From Candidatus Bipolaricaulota bacterium (lineage in GTDB: Bacteria; Bipolaricaulota; Bipolaricaulia; UBA7950; UBA9294): a stretch of 36,644 nt of DNA. The stretch lies in contig JAUVYF010000007.1 in assembly GCA_030603215.1 (NCBI GenBank), forward strand, positions 1-36,644, in the 5' to 3' direction. The position numbers and the translations under genes are program-made. Shown here one piece after another: positions 1 to 8,343 of the stretch (within the stretch, counting starts at the first letter, position 1; each line of letters starts with the position of its first letter). Below the pieces are notes generated by a model. That model was given only the letters and a program-made list of their open reading frames with translations, did no database searches and was not told where the DNA came from.

Positions 1-45
1 AGCTATTGGGCGTCTTTTCGTGTACGAAAACCCAGGTAGCCTCAT
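1..45 (-). CDS. Possible start of an unidentified gene running off the left edge
   Basis: On the minus strand an ATG at 45-43 opens a frame that stays open for 15 codons to the window edge (MRLPGFSYTKRRPIA). No convincing ribosome-binding site precedes it. It lies downstream of pyrE on the same strand, so it could be the next gene, but 15 codons are too few to judge. The rest of 46-178 shows no recognisable feature. Confidence 0.15.
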   Translation of the reverse strand, partial: MRLPGFSYTKRRPIA

Positions 46-178
46 CTAAGAGATGTACTCGAAATGGAAGGATTACCCCGTGGAATAGGAAAGATGATGT
101 TCGACCACGGATATCTAGTTAGAAGGGAATGGACATGTTGGGAGCTTCGCCTTGACATTGGGCCTTTGTGCGCAGCGT

Positions 179-769
179 TCAAGCGGTACTCCTTCGGCTA
201 CCCGGTTCAGTACATGGGACCCTCTGACGACACAAAGGGCAATCCTCTGGAGCATAGAGCTCGAGTTCCATTCTTGCTAGGGAGATAACGGGGAACTCCA
301 AAGTGTTGTCACCAACTTGTCGGTCAACGATGCAAGCGATTCCCATAACTCTTCCCTGCCACGCTGTTACTACCTGGGCTACTTCGAGCGAAGAGCGCCC
401 AGTAGTTACCACATCTTCCGCTATGAGCACTCTGTCCCCAGGGAGGATTTGGAAGCCTCGAGGTAGCGTCATCTGGTTTGCCTTTCTTTCGGTAAAAATC
501 CCTCGCACTTCAAGGCACCTGGCTAGTTCGTATGCAACAATGATCCCACCCAAAGCGGGGCCAATTACCGCGTCGATGGTCCCAAATGCACTAGCTTTTT
601 CTGCCAGCATCAGGCATATCCGGTGGGCTAGGGCTGGATATTGCAGGAGTTTAGCACACTGAATGAATCTATTGGTATGCTTTCCGGACGACAACAGAAA
701 ATGGCCTTCCAAAAAGGCGCCAGTGGATTGGAGCAAAGTTAGAACATCTCTACTGATGGGCACAGCCAC
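179..769 (-). CDS. pyrE: Orotate phosphoribosyltransferase
   Basis: Converts orotate plus PRPP to orotidine monophosphate, the fifth step of de novo pyrimidine synthesis, in the cytoplasm. The protein is 196 residues, the normal family length. The PRPP-binding motif VLIAEDVVTTGRS lies at about residues 114-126, preceded by the hydrophobic strand and acidic pair expected of type I PRTases. The C-terminus carries a C-P-L-C pair (Cys177, Cys180) and ends PGSR, as in one PyrE subgroup. The start is a GTG at 769, chosen because GGGAGG sits six bases upstream. It overlaps the end of pyrD by 20 bases and is the last gene of the pyrF-K-D-E operon, so it is probably translationally coupled. Confidence 0.95.
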   Translation of the reverse strand: MAVPISRDVLTLLQSTGAFLEGHFLLSSGKHTNRFIQCAKLLQYPALAHRICLMLAEKASAFGTIDAVIGPALGGIIVAYELARCLEVRGIFTERKANQMTLPRGFQILPGDRVLIAEDVVTTGRSSLEVAQVVTAWQGRVMGIACIVDRQVGDNTLEFPVISLARMELELYAPEDCPLCRQRVPCTEPGSRRSTA

Positions 770-1658
770 GAATATCCTCCCAACTTTTAATTGACTCGTT
801 TTCCATAAAGGTAGTTAGTCCCTCTGTGATTTTTATCCCGCAGAACGGATCTATGAAGTTTGCTGTGCCGATCTGTACAGCATAGGCTCCAGCCATGATG
901 AACTCCACCGCGTCCTGCCAATTTGTGATCCCTCCGACGCCTATGACGGGTATCTCTAAGGCTAGTGAAAGTTCATAAACTATTCCTAGAGTAATGGGTT
1001 TAATGGCAGGCCCGGAGAGCCCTGCAAAAATGTTTCTAAACACGGGCTTGCGCTCGGTAATATCGATTGCCATTGCTCGAAATGTGTTTGCCGCACAGAC
1101 GGCATTTGCTCCTTCGGCTTGTATCGCTCTCGCTAGCTGCAAACTACTACCCTCGCCAGTTGGGGACAGCTTGACCCATAGCGGTTTCTTACATGCCTTT
1201 CTTGCTTCACGCACCACTCTCGCTGTTCTTGCTATCTGTTCGCCTGTGATGGGCTGACCGGGGATATTTGGACAGGAGATGTTTATCTCAATAGCATCGA
1301 CTGAAGTATTGGAGAGCTTTCGCACTACTTGTCCATATTCCTTCACCGTGTTACCCCATACATTGGCGATTACTACGAGCCCCATTTCTTTCATTTTCGG
1401 GAGATCTTCCTCAACAAAGCTAGTTACCCCAGGATTCTGAAGGCCAATGGAATTTAGGAGGCCGCAAGGTGTTTCCCAGAGACGAGGCCCGGGATTTCCC
1501 TGTTGAGGGTGGAGGGTTAGCCCCTTTGTGCATATGGCGCCCAGGCGTGACGTATCATAGAGTTGGCTGTACTCTTGGCCGAAACCAAATGTGCCTGAAG
1601 CTGCAATGACGGGGTTTCTTAGGGCGAGGTTTCCGATCTGAACCGAAAGATTAATCAT
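750..1658 (-). CDS. pyrD: Dihydroorotate dehydrogenase, class 1B catalytic subunit
   Basis: Oxidises dihydroorotate to orotate using FMN and passes electrons to PyrK and on to NAD+. The protein is a 302-residue TIM barrel. The catalytic-base cysteine is visible in NISCPN (Cys129), which marks class 1 rather than the serine-using class 2 enzyme. FMN phosphate-binding segments are seen at GVGGI (about 240-244) and QIGTAN (about 262-267). Class 1B is inferred from the adjacent pyrK. The start overlaps the last 8 bases of pyrK, which suggests coupled translation of the two subunits. No pyrB, pyrC or carAB is in the window, so the earlier pathway steps must be encoded elsewhere. Confidence 0.96.
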   Translation of the reverse strand: MINLSVQIGNLALRNPVIAASGTFGFGQEYSQLYDTSRLGAICTKGLTLHPQQGNPGPRLWETPCGLLNSIGLQNPGVTSFVEEDLPKMKEMGLVVIANVWGNTVKEYGQVVRKLSNTSVDAIEINISCPNIPGQPITGEQIARTARVVREARKACKKPLWVKLSPTGEGSSLQLARAIQAEGANAVCAANTFRAMAIDITERKPVFRNIFAGLSGPAIKPITLGIVYELSLALEIPVIGVGGITNWQDAVEFIMAGAYAVQIGTANFIDPFCGIKITEGLTTFMENESIKSWEDIRGCAHQ

Positions 1659-2382
1659 CCCAGATTACATCCTTGGCGCGGAATACAGGTCCATCTTGGC
1701 AGACACGGCGTAGGCCTTGGGTTGTTCTCACCATACAACCCAAGCAAGCGCCGATTCCGCAAGCCATCCTTTCTTCTAGAGAGACAAATAGTGGCACTCC
1801 TGCATTTTGACACGGGTGACGCAAAGCTTCTAGCATCGCGTAGGGGCCACAAGCATAGCATGTGTCATAGCCATGTGGCTGGAACACATTGCTGATCAGC
1901 CCCTTCTGCCCATTTTCACCGGATTCGGAAGATACATATAACTGCTTAGCGACCTGCTCAAAGGTTCTTAATAGAAACGGCTTGGCGTGAAAACCAAGGT
2001 AGACATCCACTTTGCCAAACACCTTAGCAGTATAAAACAATGGGGCAATCCCTGATCCTCCTCCAACTAGAGCGATCTGGTCACCCTGCTGGTTCCAGCC
2101 ATTACCCAAGGGGCCAAATAGGACGAGCTTGTCTCCCGGTAAAAGACGAGCCAAGAGCTGTGTGCCTTGCCCCTGCATTGCGTAAAGGAAGGAAAGCAAC
2201 TTGTCGGTGCGGTCAAAGACGCTCATTGGGCGGGAAAGGGGCGGGTTGATCCCCCATGCTCGCAACATATAGAATTGGCCCGGTTTAGCTGGAAAGGCTC
2301 CCTGCACCCGTAGCAAAAACATATCTGGGGCAACTTGGTCATTGGCTATTACTGGTGCCGTTCTAACATCTATCTTGTCCAT
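1651..2382 (-). CDS. pyrK: Dihydroorotate dehydrogenase electron-transfer subunit
   Basis: FAD and [2Fe-2S] subunit that carries electrons from PyrD to NAD+. Length is 243 residues. An N-terminal ferredoxin-reductase-like FAD domain shows RPMSV at about 51-55. The nucleotide-binding glycine loop GGGSGIAPL is at about 107-115. The C-terminal cluster ligands are Cys208, Cys213, Cys216 and Cys228, in the C-x4-C-x2-C-x11-C spacing of the PyrK family. The start ATG at 2382 is preceded by AAGGA about nine bases upstream and overlaps pyrF by 13 bases. Its presence means pyrimidine synthesis is linked to NAD+ rather than to a quinone or fumarate, which suits an anaerobe. Confidence 0.95.
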   Translation of the reverse strand: MDKIDVRTAPVIANDQVAPDMFLLRVQGAFPAKPGQFYMLRAWGINPPLSRPMSVFDRTDKLLSFLYAMQGQGTQLLARLLPGDKLVLFGPLGNGWNQQGDQIALVGGGSGIAPLFYTAKVFGKVDVYLGFHAKPFLLRTFEQVAKQLYVSSESGENGQKGLISNVFQPHGYDTCYACGPYAMLEALRHPCQNAGVPLFVSLEERMACGIGACLGCMVRTTQGLRRVCQDGPVFRAKDVIWDD

Positions 2383-3227
2383 TGCCGAATATCCTTCTTC
2401 ATTCTTAGCGTTGCTTCACGTGCATAGTCATCGAACCGACGGTCTGCATCCGCTCTATTCTTATGTGCGCCTAGAATTGATCGAGAGGCATTGATCAGGG
2501 CTCCATTTCCGTGAATAAACGCTTTGCTCACTTCTTGTCCCCCAGCACCTTGAGCTCCGTAACCGGGGATCAGAAGGAAAAGCCCAGGGAAAGACCGTCG
2601 TATCATGGCTAACTCTTGGCTTCCAGTGGCTCCCACTACGCCGCCAATAAGGCTGTATCCATGGCTTCCTCGGTAGTCCTTTCCCCACTCTGAGACCCGC
2701 CTGGCTACGTGCATGAACAGAGGCTGGTTTATACAATGCAGATCTTGGAAATCTTCTGCCGAAATATTGGAGGTTCTTATCAAAATGAAAACCCCCTTTT
2801 CTTTCTGCTCCAAATATGGAAGAAAAGGGGTGATGGCGTCGGATCCCACATAGGGGTTAAGGGTAACAAAATCGGTCTCAAAATCTCCCGAAAAGTGTGC
2901 CTGAGCATACATTTCCCCGGTGGAGGCAATATCGCCGCGCTTGATGTCGCCGATCACAATTGTTCCTTTACCTCTAGCGTATCGAATGGTATCCCGGTAA
3001 CAGGAAAGTCCCTCTACTCCTAGTGATTCATAATGTGCGATCTGTACCTTATAGCAGGAGACCAAATCCACGGTTGCGTCAATTATCCTCCGATTGAATT
3101 CAAGGATAGCGCTCGGGATTGCTGGCTCCGCGGCGAGGACTTGTGGCAGGAGTTTAGGTGATGTGTCTAATCCAACGCAGACCGGTCCGCATTTTTCCAC
3201 TGCGTCGAATAACCTATCAATAATCAT
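2370..3227 (-). CDS. pyrF: Orotidine 5'-phosphate decarboxylase, type 2
   Basis: Decarboxylates OMP to UMP, the last step of UMP synthesis. At 285 residues it is longer than the roughly 230-residue type 1 enzyme and matches the type 2 subfamily found in actinobacteria, Myxococcus and others. The catalytic signature DIKRGDIASTGEMYA lies at about 94-108, with the catalytic Lys96 and Asp99. It is the promoter-proximal gene of the pyrF-K-D-E operon. No strong Shine-Dalgarno sequence precedes the ATG. The order F-K-D-E puts the last enzyme of the pathway first in the operon. Confidence 0.95.
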   Translation of the reverse strand: MIIDRLFDAVEKCGPVCVGLDTSPKLLPQVLAAEPAIPSAILEFNRRIIDATVDLVSCYKVQIAHYESLGVEGLSCYRDTIRYARGKGTIVIGDIKRGDIASTGEMYAQAHFSGDFETDFVTLNPYVGSDAITPFLPYLEQKEKGVFILIRTSNISAEDFQDLHCINQPLFMHVARRVSEWGKDYRGSHGYSLIGGVVGATGSQELAMIRRSFPGLFLLIPGYGAQGAGGQEVSKAFIHGNGALINASRSILGAHKNRADADRRFDDYAREATLRMKKDIRQWTR

Positions 3228-3332
3228 CGAAACTCATTTGTTTGACCCTGCCATCAAGGCAGACAATCTCCGAATGAAGAAGACGTTCGTTGTTTATCTG
3301 AGCCTCCCTTAGGTAAGTGAACTCTGAGGGGA

Positions 3333-3361
3333 ATTATAAGTGTGCCTTAGGCATAGAGCAA
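3333..3361 (-). promoter_or_regulatory. Probable promoter of the pyr operon
   Basis: On the minus strand a perfect -10 box TATAAT lies at 3338-3333, with TTGCTC 17 bases upstream (3361-3356) as a weak -35. Transcription would begin near 3325, leaving a leader of about 100 bases before pyrF. I see no clear attenuator or PyrR-type structure in that leader. Confidence 0.5.
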
Positions 3362-3407
3362 GGTTACACATTGCCGGTTATTCAATGCCAAGTCACCTGA
3401 TAGGTAG

Positions 3408-3413
3408 TATAAT
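3408..3413 (+). promoter_or_regulatory. -10 box for xpt-guaA
   Basis: TATAAT at 3408-3413, facing xpt. The -35 region 17 bases upstream (ATGCCA) is poor. The inferred start near 3420 leaves only about 34 bases before the xpt ATG, too short for a purine riboswitch. Confidence 0.5.
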
Positions 3414-3453
3414 AAACTATGGATGAGTACGAAAAAGGTGGTATAAGAGGTCA

Positions 3454-4029
3454 ATGAATAGACTTACACAATGGATTTGCCGCGAGGGAAGGGTCATAAG
3501 TCCTGAGTTTCTTCGGGTGGATGGGTTTCTCAACCATCAGATCGCCCCAGCCTTTGTGGAAGAGGCTGGAAAACAGCTTGCAAACAGGTTCTGTAAAGCT
3601 GATGTTAGCTGTGTTCTTACTGCTGAAGCGGCGGGAAATGTGATCGCCTATGAGGTAGCCCGAAGGCTGCAGGCACATGCCCTTTATGCCAAGAAGGGGC
3701 GAACAGCGACCATGGCCAACCCTCTTGTTCGAACTGTGCGGTCACCAACCAAAGGTACTGAGACAGAGCTTGCCGTATCTGGGGATTACCTTAAGTCAGG
3801 AGAACGTGTTCTTATCGTAGATGACTTTCTTTACCGGGGGCTCACAAGTACTGCTCTTGCAGAGATGGTTAGGGAGAGTGGCGCAGAGCTTGTTGGTTTT
3901 GGTTTTGTGATCGAGAAAAGATTCGCGAAAGGCCGTGAGGTTCTGGGGAAGTTTGGCGTTTCAGTTACAAGTTTGGCCTCTGTGGTGCGGATGGATCCCA
4001 ATAGTGGAAGAATCGATTTTGAAGAATAG
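3454..4029 (+). CDS. xpt: Xanthine phosphoribosyltransferase
   Basis: Salvages xanthine with PRPP to XMP, the substrate of the GMP synthase encoded immediately downstream. Length is 191 residues (the Bacillus subtilis enzyme is about 194). The N-terminal segment VDGFLNHQI (about 22-30) and the PRPP loop VLIVDDFLYRGLTS (about 119-132) match the Xpt family. AAGAGG ends three bases before the ATG, an unusually short spacing. A 37-base gap separates it from guaA. In Bacillus xpt pairs with the permease pbuX; here it pairs with guaA, which makes a compact xanthine-to-GMP unit. Confidence 0.9.
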   Translation: MNRLTQWICREGRVISPEFLRVDGFLNHQIAPAFVEEAGKQLANRFCKADVSCVLTAEAAGNVIAYEVARRLQAHALYAKKGRTATMANPLVRTVRSPTKGTETELAVSGDYLKSGERVLIVDDFLYRGLTSTALAEMVRESGAELVGFGFVIEKRFAKGREVLGKFGVSVTSLASVVRMDPNSGRIDFEE

Positions 4030-4066
4030 GAATCAGCTAAACTTCCTATATCTAGAGTCTTAGCCA

Positions 4067-5581
4067 ATGAGCATAGTAATTCTTGATTTTGGCTCTCAGT
4101 ATACACCGTTAATTGCCCGACGCCTGCGAGAACTTCGAGTGTATTCAGTCGTCTTGCCTGGTACATCACCGGTTGAGGAAATCTGTACACAAGAGCCCCA
4201 AGCCCTTATTTTTTCGGGTGGTCCGGCCTCAGTCTTTGATAGTGATGCCCCCTTGCCTGATCCAAGAGTTTATGATCTGGATATTCCCATCCTGGGAATT
4301 TGTTATGGCATGTATTTGCTTGCCCAGCATTTCGAAGGCCAGATGAAGCAGATTGGCCGCCGTGAATATGGCAAAGCCCTTCTAACTCACTGTGAGGGCC
4401 CTTTATTCGCTGGGTTTCCTGGAGAAACGCAGGTTTGGATGAGTCACTCCGGTACAGTTACTGCTTTACCATCGGGCTGGCGAGTGGTAGCTGCTACCAA
4501 GGAGAATCCCGTGGCAGCAATCGAGTGTCCTGATGCCCGTTACTTTGGGGTTCAGTTCCATCCCGAGGTGGTTCACACTGTGGAAGGGAGGCTGATGCTA
4601 GAAAATTTTCTTCAGGCTATGAAGATTCCGCGTGATTGGGTACCCGAGCACACACTGGAGCTGTTGGTTCGGGAAGTGAAGGAAAAGGTTGGTTCAGGGC
4701 GAGTCTTGCTCGCTCTCTCTGGGGGGGTGGATTCAAGCACCCTGGCCTTGCTCCTTGCCCATGCAGGTATAGAACACATAGCGGTATTTGTTGATCACGG
4801 GCTCCTGCGTCAGGGAGAGCGAGCTGAAGTCGAGCAAGCACTGCATGCTCTTGGGGTTAACGTGATCACGGTAGATGCAGCAGGACAGTTCATCCAGGCA
4901 CTGCAGGATGTTTGGGATCCTGAAGAGAAACGCAAGATTATCGGACAAGAGTTTATCACAGTGTTAGAAGAGAAAGCTCGCGAATATGGACCATTCCAAT
5001 TTCTAGCCCAAGGAACGCTTTACCCAGACGTAATCGAATCTGCGGGTGGAGCAGGCACAGCCAGCATAAAGAGCCACCATAATGTAGGGGGGCTTCCAAA
5101 GGAACTAGTTTTCAAGCTTCTCGAACCGTTACGATTCTTGTTCAAGGATGAGGTGCGGGAGCTGGCCCGTTTACTTGGGCTTCCTGATGCAATTCGCTTA
5201 CGGCATCCTTTTCCTGGGCCTGGACTTGCGATCCGTATCTTGGGTGAAGTTACGCAAGAAAAACTGGAAGTCTTACGTCAAGCCGATGCCATTTTTATTG
5301 AAGCGCTTCGGATGACTAACCTTTACCAGGATGTTTGGCAGGCTCTTGCGGTCTTGACCCCGTGGCATAGCGTTGGAGTTATGGGCGATGAACGTCACTA
5401 CGGCTATGTGCTGGCCCTGCGGGCGGTAACAGGAGTTGATGGGATGACCGCTGACTGGGCTCGACTTCCCGCAGAATTCCTCGACAAGGTGGCTCGGAAG
5501 ATTACGTGTCAGGTTCCTGAGGTTGGACGGGTTGTCTATGACATAACTAGCAAGCCGCCGGCTACTATTGAATGGGAGTAA
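4067..5581 (+). CDS. guaA: GMP synthase (glutamine-hydrolysing)
   Basis: Aminates XMP to GMP using glutamine and ATP. Length is 504 residues. The N-terminal class I glutamine amidotransferase has its nucleophile Cys79 in GICYGM and the His165/Glu167 pair in FHPEV. The ATP-pyrophosphatase domain has its P-loop SGGVDS at about 218-223. The C-terminal dimerisation domain is complete and ends in KPPATIEWE. All catalytic residues are present. No Shine-Dalgarno motif is seen before the ATG. A TAGAGT hexamer 8 bases upstream could be an internal -10, but it has no matching -35, so read-through from xpt is the simpler reading. Confidence 0.97.
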   Translation: MSIVILDFGSQYTPLIARRLRELRVYSVVLPGTSPVEEICTQEPQALIFSGGPASVFDSDAPLPDPRVYDLDIPILGICYGMYLLAQHFEGQMKQIGRREYGKALLTHCEGPLFAGFPGETQVWMSHSGTVTALPSGWRVVAATKENPVAAIECPDARYFGVQFHPEVVHTVEGRLMLENFLQAMKIPRDWVPEHTLELLVREVKEKVGSGRVLLALSGGVDSSTLALLLAHAGIEHIAVFVDHGLLRQGERAEVEQALHALGVNVITVDAAGQFIQALQDVWDPEEKRKIIGQEFITVLEEKAREYGPFQFLAQGTLYPDVIESAGGAGTASIKSHHNVGGLPKELVFKLLEPLRFLFKDEVRELARLLGLPDAIRLRHPFPGPGLAIRILGEVTQEKLEVLRQADAIFIEALRMTNLYQDVWQALAVLTPWHSVGVMGDERHYGYVLALRAVTGVDGMTADWARLPAEFLDKVARKITCQVPEVGRVVYDITSKPPATIEWE

Positions 5582-5747
5582 TTATTACTTGGAGGGCGTG
5601 GGACAAAGAAGCTGGCTGGCGCTACGCATAATATCAGTCAAGTGCGTAGCGGCAGGCTTTGCTTGGCAGTTCACTTGTTTAATGCGATAGAAAGAATCGA
5701 TCAAGTGGCTTCCTGGTTCCTCGCAGTTAAGGCAAGGTAACCCAGAG

Positions 5748-5770
5748 AAAGACTCATAAGATGAGTCTTT
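5748..5770. terminator. Perfect hairpin, possible terminator after guaA
   Basis: AAAGACTCAT, loop AAG, ATGAGTCTTT: a perfect 10-bp stem with a flanking A/T run on each side, so it could act in either direction. It lies 167 bases downstream of guaA. The U-tract is only three bases long, so intrinsic termination is uncertain. A second hairpin with an 8-bp stem (GCTACGCA/TGCGTAGC, 5621-5650) is closer to guaA but has no T-run. Confidence 0.4.
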
Positions 5771-6110
5771 CGCAAAGCCGTAGAGAATACAGAGCGTGAG
5801 AACAAATAATCCTTGGCAAGCTAAGCTTAGCGCCTTGAGTGAGTGAAACGAACGAGTGAGAAAAGGCATATTACTCTCGCAAAGACGCAGAGAACGCAGG
5901 GGAAGACAGTAATAAGTGATGGGTAATGAGTGATGGGTGAAAAGCAAAGACATCTAAATGCTAAAGACAGATACATTTAACCGCAGAGGACGCAGAGGAC
6001 GCTGAGGAAACCAGGAAAGAAAGTTATTAGTTCCCAGTAGTCAGTTGTCAGACCGTTCGTAGCGTTGGAAAACAGTTGAGTAGTTGATTGGTGGAATAGT
6101 TAAATGGTGA

Positions 6111-6209
6111 GAACCAGTAAGATTGCTTGCTTAAGTGTTTCTCCACTCTGTACTGGTTCTCTGTAGTTACTCTTCAGGGACTGGCTCGTTAAAAACCAGC
6201 CAGTCCCTG
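6111..6209. repeat. Tandem pair of long hairpins
   Basis: The first hairpin is GAACCAGTA (6111-6119) with TACTGGTTC (6151-6159). The second is CAGGGACTGGCT (6175-6186) with AGCCAGTCCCTG (6198-6209), a perfect 12-bp stem. The second has a diverged relative at 36287-36337 that shares the right arm GCCAGTCCCTGA and a following AGCAACGT, so it is a dispersed element rather than a simple terminator. Confidence 0.65.
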
Positions 6210-6400
6210 ACCAGCAACGTAGCGGGAACGGTCAGACCGTCTGTAGCGTGGGAACCTGTGTCCGACGTTAGAGACAACGCTGCACATAAAGTGCGACATT
6301 GCGCAAATTTTTAGTTGTCAGTTCGTCCTTCCTTTCTTAACCAATCAACCATTTAGCTCGCCTTTGCCTTTCACCCGTCACCATTCGTCGACATCTGGAT

Positions 6401-6480
6401 GCCGGGTCAAGTCCGGCATGACAGTATGCGTCGTCATTCCGGTGAACCCCGGATCGGGTTCCAGGGCAGGCGCTGGAATC
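6401..6480. repeat. Dispersed repeat of the GCCGGGTCAAGTCCGGC type
   Basis: GCCGG-GTCAAGT-CCGGC forms a 5-bp hairpin, followed by a segment containing GAACCCCGGATCGGGTTCC and CAGGCGCTGGAATCCAG. From general knowledge, very similar palindromic segments are scattered through intergenic DNA of many unrelated bacteria. This is a mobile or convergent extragenic repeat, not a gene. Confidence 0.6.
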
Positions 6481-6672
6481 CAGCGCAATAGTGGTTCTAC
6501 GTTACACATCACTGTTCTTCGACTCCCGACTATGTTCTCCCTTAATCCGTACTCCTTGATCCTTAATCCTGTCTTTCGACCTTGGGCGTTGGACTTTGGA
6601 CCTTGGACCATGCCTGGAGCGCGAGGAGCCGGTTTCTCTCCTTCAAAATGATCTAGAACAAGTATTAGCCAG

Positions 6673-7233
6673 TTATCGTGGGAGGGTCACTCCTTGTTGG
6701 TCTTGGTAGGTTGCACCGGTCTCTTTTTCTGCATAGGTGCGTAATGGCCTTCTGCCTTGGAAAAAGACCACCTGGGTTATTCCTTGATGAATGTGAAGCC
6801 GGATCGGAAGAGGTGAAAGGTTGGCAAGTTCGAGGGTAAGTTTCCCCTTCCATCCTGGCTCAAGTGGTGTTACATTTACTAGAAGGCCACAGCGAGCATA
6901 GGAGCTTTTTCCCCAACAAACAGCACAAACATTGTCCGGTATGTTGAACCACTCGACAGATTCAGCGAGTACCTGGGAGCCTGCAGCGATTTCAAGAATT
7001 TCATTAACTTCGATCTCTCTGAAGTGCTGCACAGGAAAAGCTATCGGGTCAAGTACGGTGTTGATGCCGCCTAGTGGTACTAAGAACTTGTTTCCTAGTC
7101 GTAGGTCATAGCCAAAACTTCCCAACCCATAGGAAGGTTTCCCTTCTTGAAAAGGAACGAAGGGATCAATCATCGGGTTATTGCGCTTGCATAGGGCAGA
7201 GATTTCGTGATCAGATAAGATACCATTGTTCAT
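6673..7233 (-). CDS. dcd: dCTP deaminase
   Basis: Deaminates dCTP to dUTP, the source of dUMP for thymidylate synthesis. Length is 186 residues, normal for the family. The signature GKSSYARCGL is at about 108-117, followed by VNVTPLEPGWKGKLTLEL with the presumed catalytic Glu135. A GITQVVFF strand (about 151-158) and the C-terminal YQDQQG segment close the active site in the trimer. Some relatives also hydrolyse dUTP to dUMP; that cannot be decided from sequence alone. The ATG overlaps the stop codon of the upstream thymidylate-synthase-like gene, and GGGAGG lies just before it. The two genes therefore supply dTTP as one unit. Confidence 0.93.
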   Translation of the reverse strand: MNNGILSDHEISALCKRNNPMIDPFVPFQEGKPSYGLGSFGYDLRLGNKFLVPLGGINTVLDPIAFPVQHFREIEVNEILEIAAGSQVLAESVEWFNIPDNVCAVCWGKSSYARCGLLVNVTPLEPGWKGKLTLELANLSPLPIRLHIHQGITQVVFFQGRRPLRTYAEKETGATYQDQQGVTLPR

Positions 7234-8012
7234 TTGGCCTCCCTTGCTTTTTCAAAGAAAGGAGCAGCAAAGCTGGTTGTCCATGTACGTTTGTCAAAAG
7301 GTCGGGTTCTTACGGAAGACAGGAATCTCTCAAATTCTTTCCAATCCTTGCCGTAGATATGATAAGAGTCCGAAATATCCATGTATCCTCCGCTATACAC
7401 AGGCTGTTTGATCTGATTTTGCAGTTGCTCTGCGACAGCACGTTGTAAGTCGGTTAATGCCCACATGTTCATAAATGCTGCTCTGAAAGCATCTCTTGAT
7501 CTCCAGTGGGCGTTCATGTTGAGTACTAGACCATCATTGCCAGGAAGTAGGCGAAAGTGGAGGCGCTGAAGACAAGGTGGTTCATCACTGCGCGAATCCC
7601 GTGCAGGAATCCAGGTTATCGCCTGAGCGCGGCGAGTATACGGTGTTTTAGCAAGCTTTCTTACTACGCAGGAAAGTTGGTCAATTTCACCAGCATACGA
7701 GAATAATCGCTGATGGTAGCTGTATGGCCATCTGCCCTCTCCCACGCGGTTATCATGGATACCGTTTACTACTTCCAGGCGGTAGGTCTCCAGGTCTTCC
7801 AGTTTTGCAGGAAAAGATCGATGGATTCGTGGTTCAGCAAGAGGCTCCTTGACTGTTATCATCATCGTGCAATCCTTGCTTGGAGGATCATTAGGGCGAT
7901 CATATTCGGTCTCTACCTCGATTCCGTTCTGCCAAGCCGAAAGAACCGATTTCTCCCAAGCTTCGGGCAGAAGCCTTTCTGAAACATGCAACACCGGAAT
8001 GTGTCCTTTCAT
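7230..8012 (-). CDS. Thymidylate synthase-like protein (archaeal-type ThyA family)
   Basis: The frame is open from 8051, but the likeliest start is the internal ATG at 8012 (MKGHIPVL, 260 residues). The first 13 codons beyond it resemble the adjacent repeats. Residues below are counted from 8051. Family features are PPC with the nucleophile Cys160, the phosphate-binding Arg in WRSRD (184-187), Asn195 at the position that selects dUMP over dCMP in ThyA, and DSYHIY (228-233). The overall spacing resembles archaeal ThyA more than the E. coli enzyme. Coupling with dcd (ATGA overlap) supports dUMP methylation. dCMP hydroxymethylase activity is disfavoured because the selective position is Asn rather than Asp. 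Confidence 0.75.
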   Translation of the reverse strand: MKGHIPVLHVSERLLPEAWEKSVLSAWQNGIEVETEYDRPNDPPSKDCTMMITVKEPLAEPRIHRSFPAKLEDLETYRLEVVNGIHDNRVGEGRWPYSYHQRLFSYAGEIDQLSCVVRKLAKTPYTRRAQAITWIPARDSRSDEPPCLQRLHFRLLPGNDGLVLNMNAHWRSRDAFRAAFMNMWALTDLQRAVAEQLQNQIKQPVYSGGYMDISDSYHIYGKDWKEFERFLSSVRTRPFDKRTWTTSFAAPFFEKAREAK

Positions 8013-8116
8013 CTTGTGTTCTTGGCTCCTCACTGGTTTTGTGTCACTCATTACGCACTACAGTTATCAGAAAAGAAAGTTGTCAGTTATCAGTTTTCAG
8101 CAAAGGAAGGAAGCTT

Positions 8117-8209
8117 TCAGCTATCAGCTTTCAGTTCCTGCCATCCAACCATTCAACTATTCAACTATTTAACTGGTGTTGGCTGCCGACTGCTTCTCGA
8201 CTCCCGACT
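8117..8209 (+). repeat. Direct repeat, copy 1 (93 bp)
   Basis: Begins TCAGCTATCAGCTTTCAG and ends CTCGACTCCCGACT. Copy 2 at 8492-8576 is identical apart from lacking one 8-base CAACTATT unit. The near identity over more than 80 bases contrasts with the degeneracy of the surrounding repeats and points to a recent local duplication. Confidence 0.85.
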
Positions 8210-8265
8210 CCCGACTGTCTTTTCACCCATCACTCATTGCTGTCCTCTTCTCCCCCTCCCTTTAA

Positions 8266-8290
8266 TTCCCTCCCTCGATCGGGGAGGGAA
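8266..8290. repeat. Perfect palindrome TTCCCTCCC...GGGAGGGAA
   Basis: TTCCCTCCC (8266-8274), centre TCGATCG, GGGAGGGAA (8282-8290). It belongs to the same CCCTCC/GGAGGG hairpin family as 34862-34923 and 34940-34963. Confidence 0.7.
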
Positions 8291-8343
8291 AATCATTTGA
8301 GATCAGTCATCAGTCGTCAGTTATTCAGAAACAGCTATGAGAC

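Larger units (their letters stand above)
5582..6672. repeat. Gene-free repeat island between guaA and dcd
   Basis: About 1.1 kb without a credible gene. It holds a run of small inverted repeats (5621-5650, 5748-5770, 6111-6159, 6175-6209, 6401-6417). It also has tandem GCAGAGGAC-type units near 5980-6003 and phrase-like direct repeats such as 'aatccttaatcc' and 'actcccgact', which recur in the other gene-free stretches of this window. The open frames here translate to the low-complexity strings typical of such repeats and have no ribosome-binding sites. Confidence 0.8.

Noticed and set aside
64-288. 74-residue plus-strand open frame at the left edge
   Set aside because: Overlaps pyrE on the opposite strand, has no SD and no recognisable protein features.
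3228-3453. Purine riboswitch before xpt or PyrR attenuator before pyrF
   Set aside because: The xpt leader is about 34 bases, and the pyr leader shows no antiterminator/terminator pair with a T-run.
5585-5953. 122-residue minus-strand open frame
   Set aside because: Its start lies in repeat DNA, it has no ribosome-binding site, and its N-terminal part is translation of the CGCAGAGAACGCAGAGG-type repeat.
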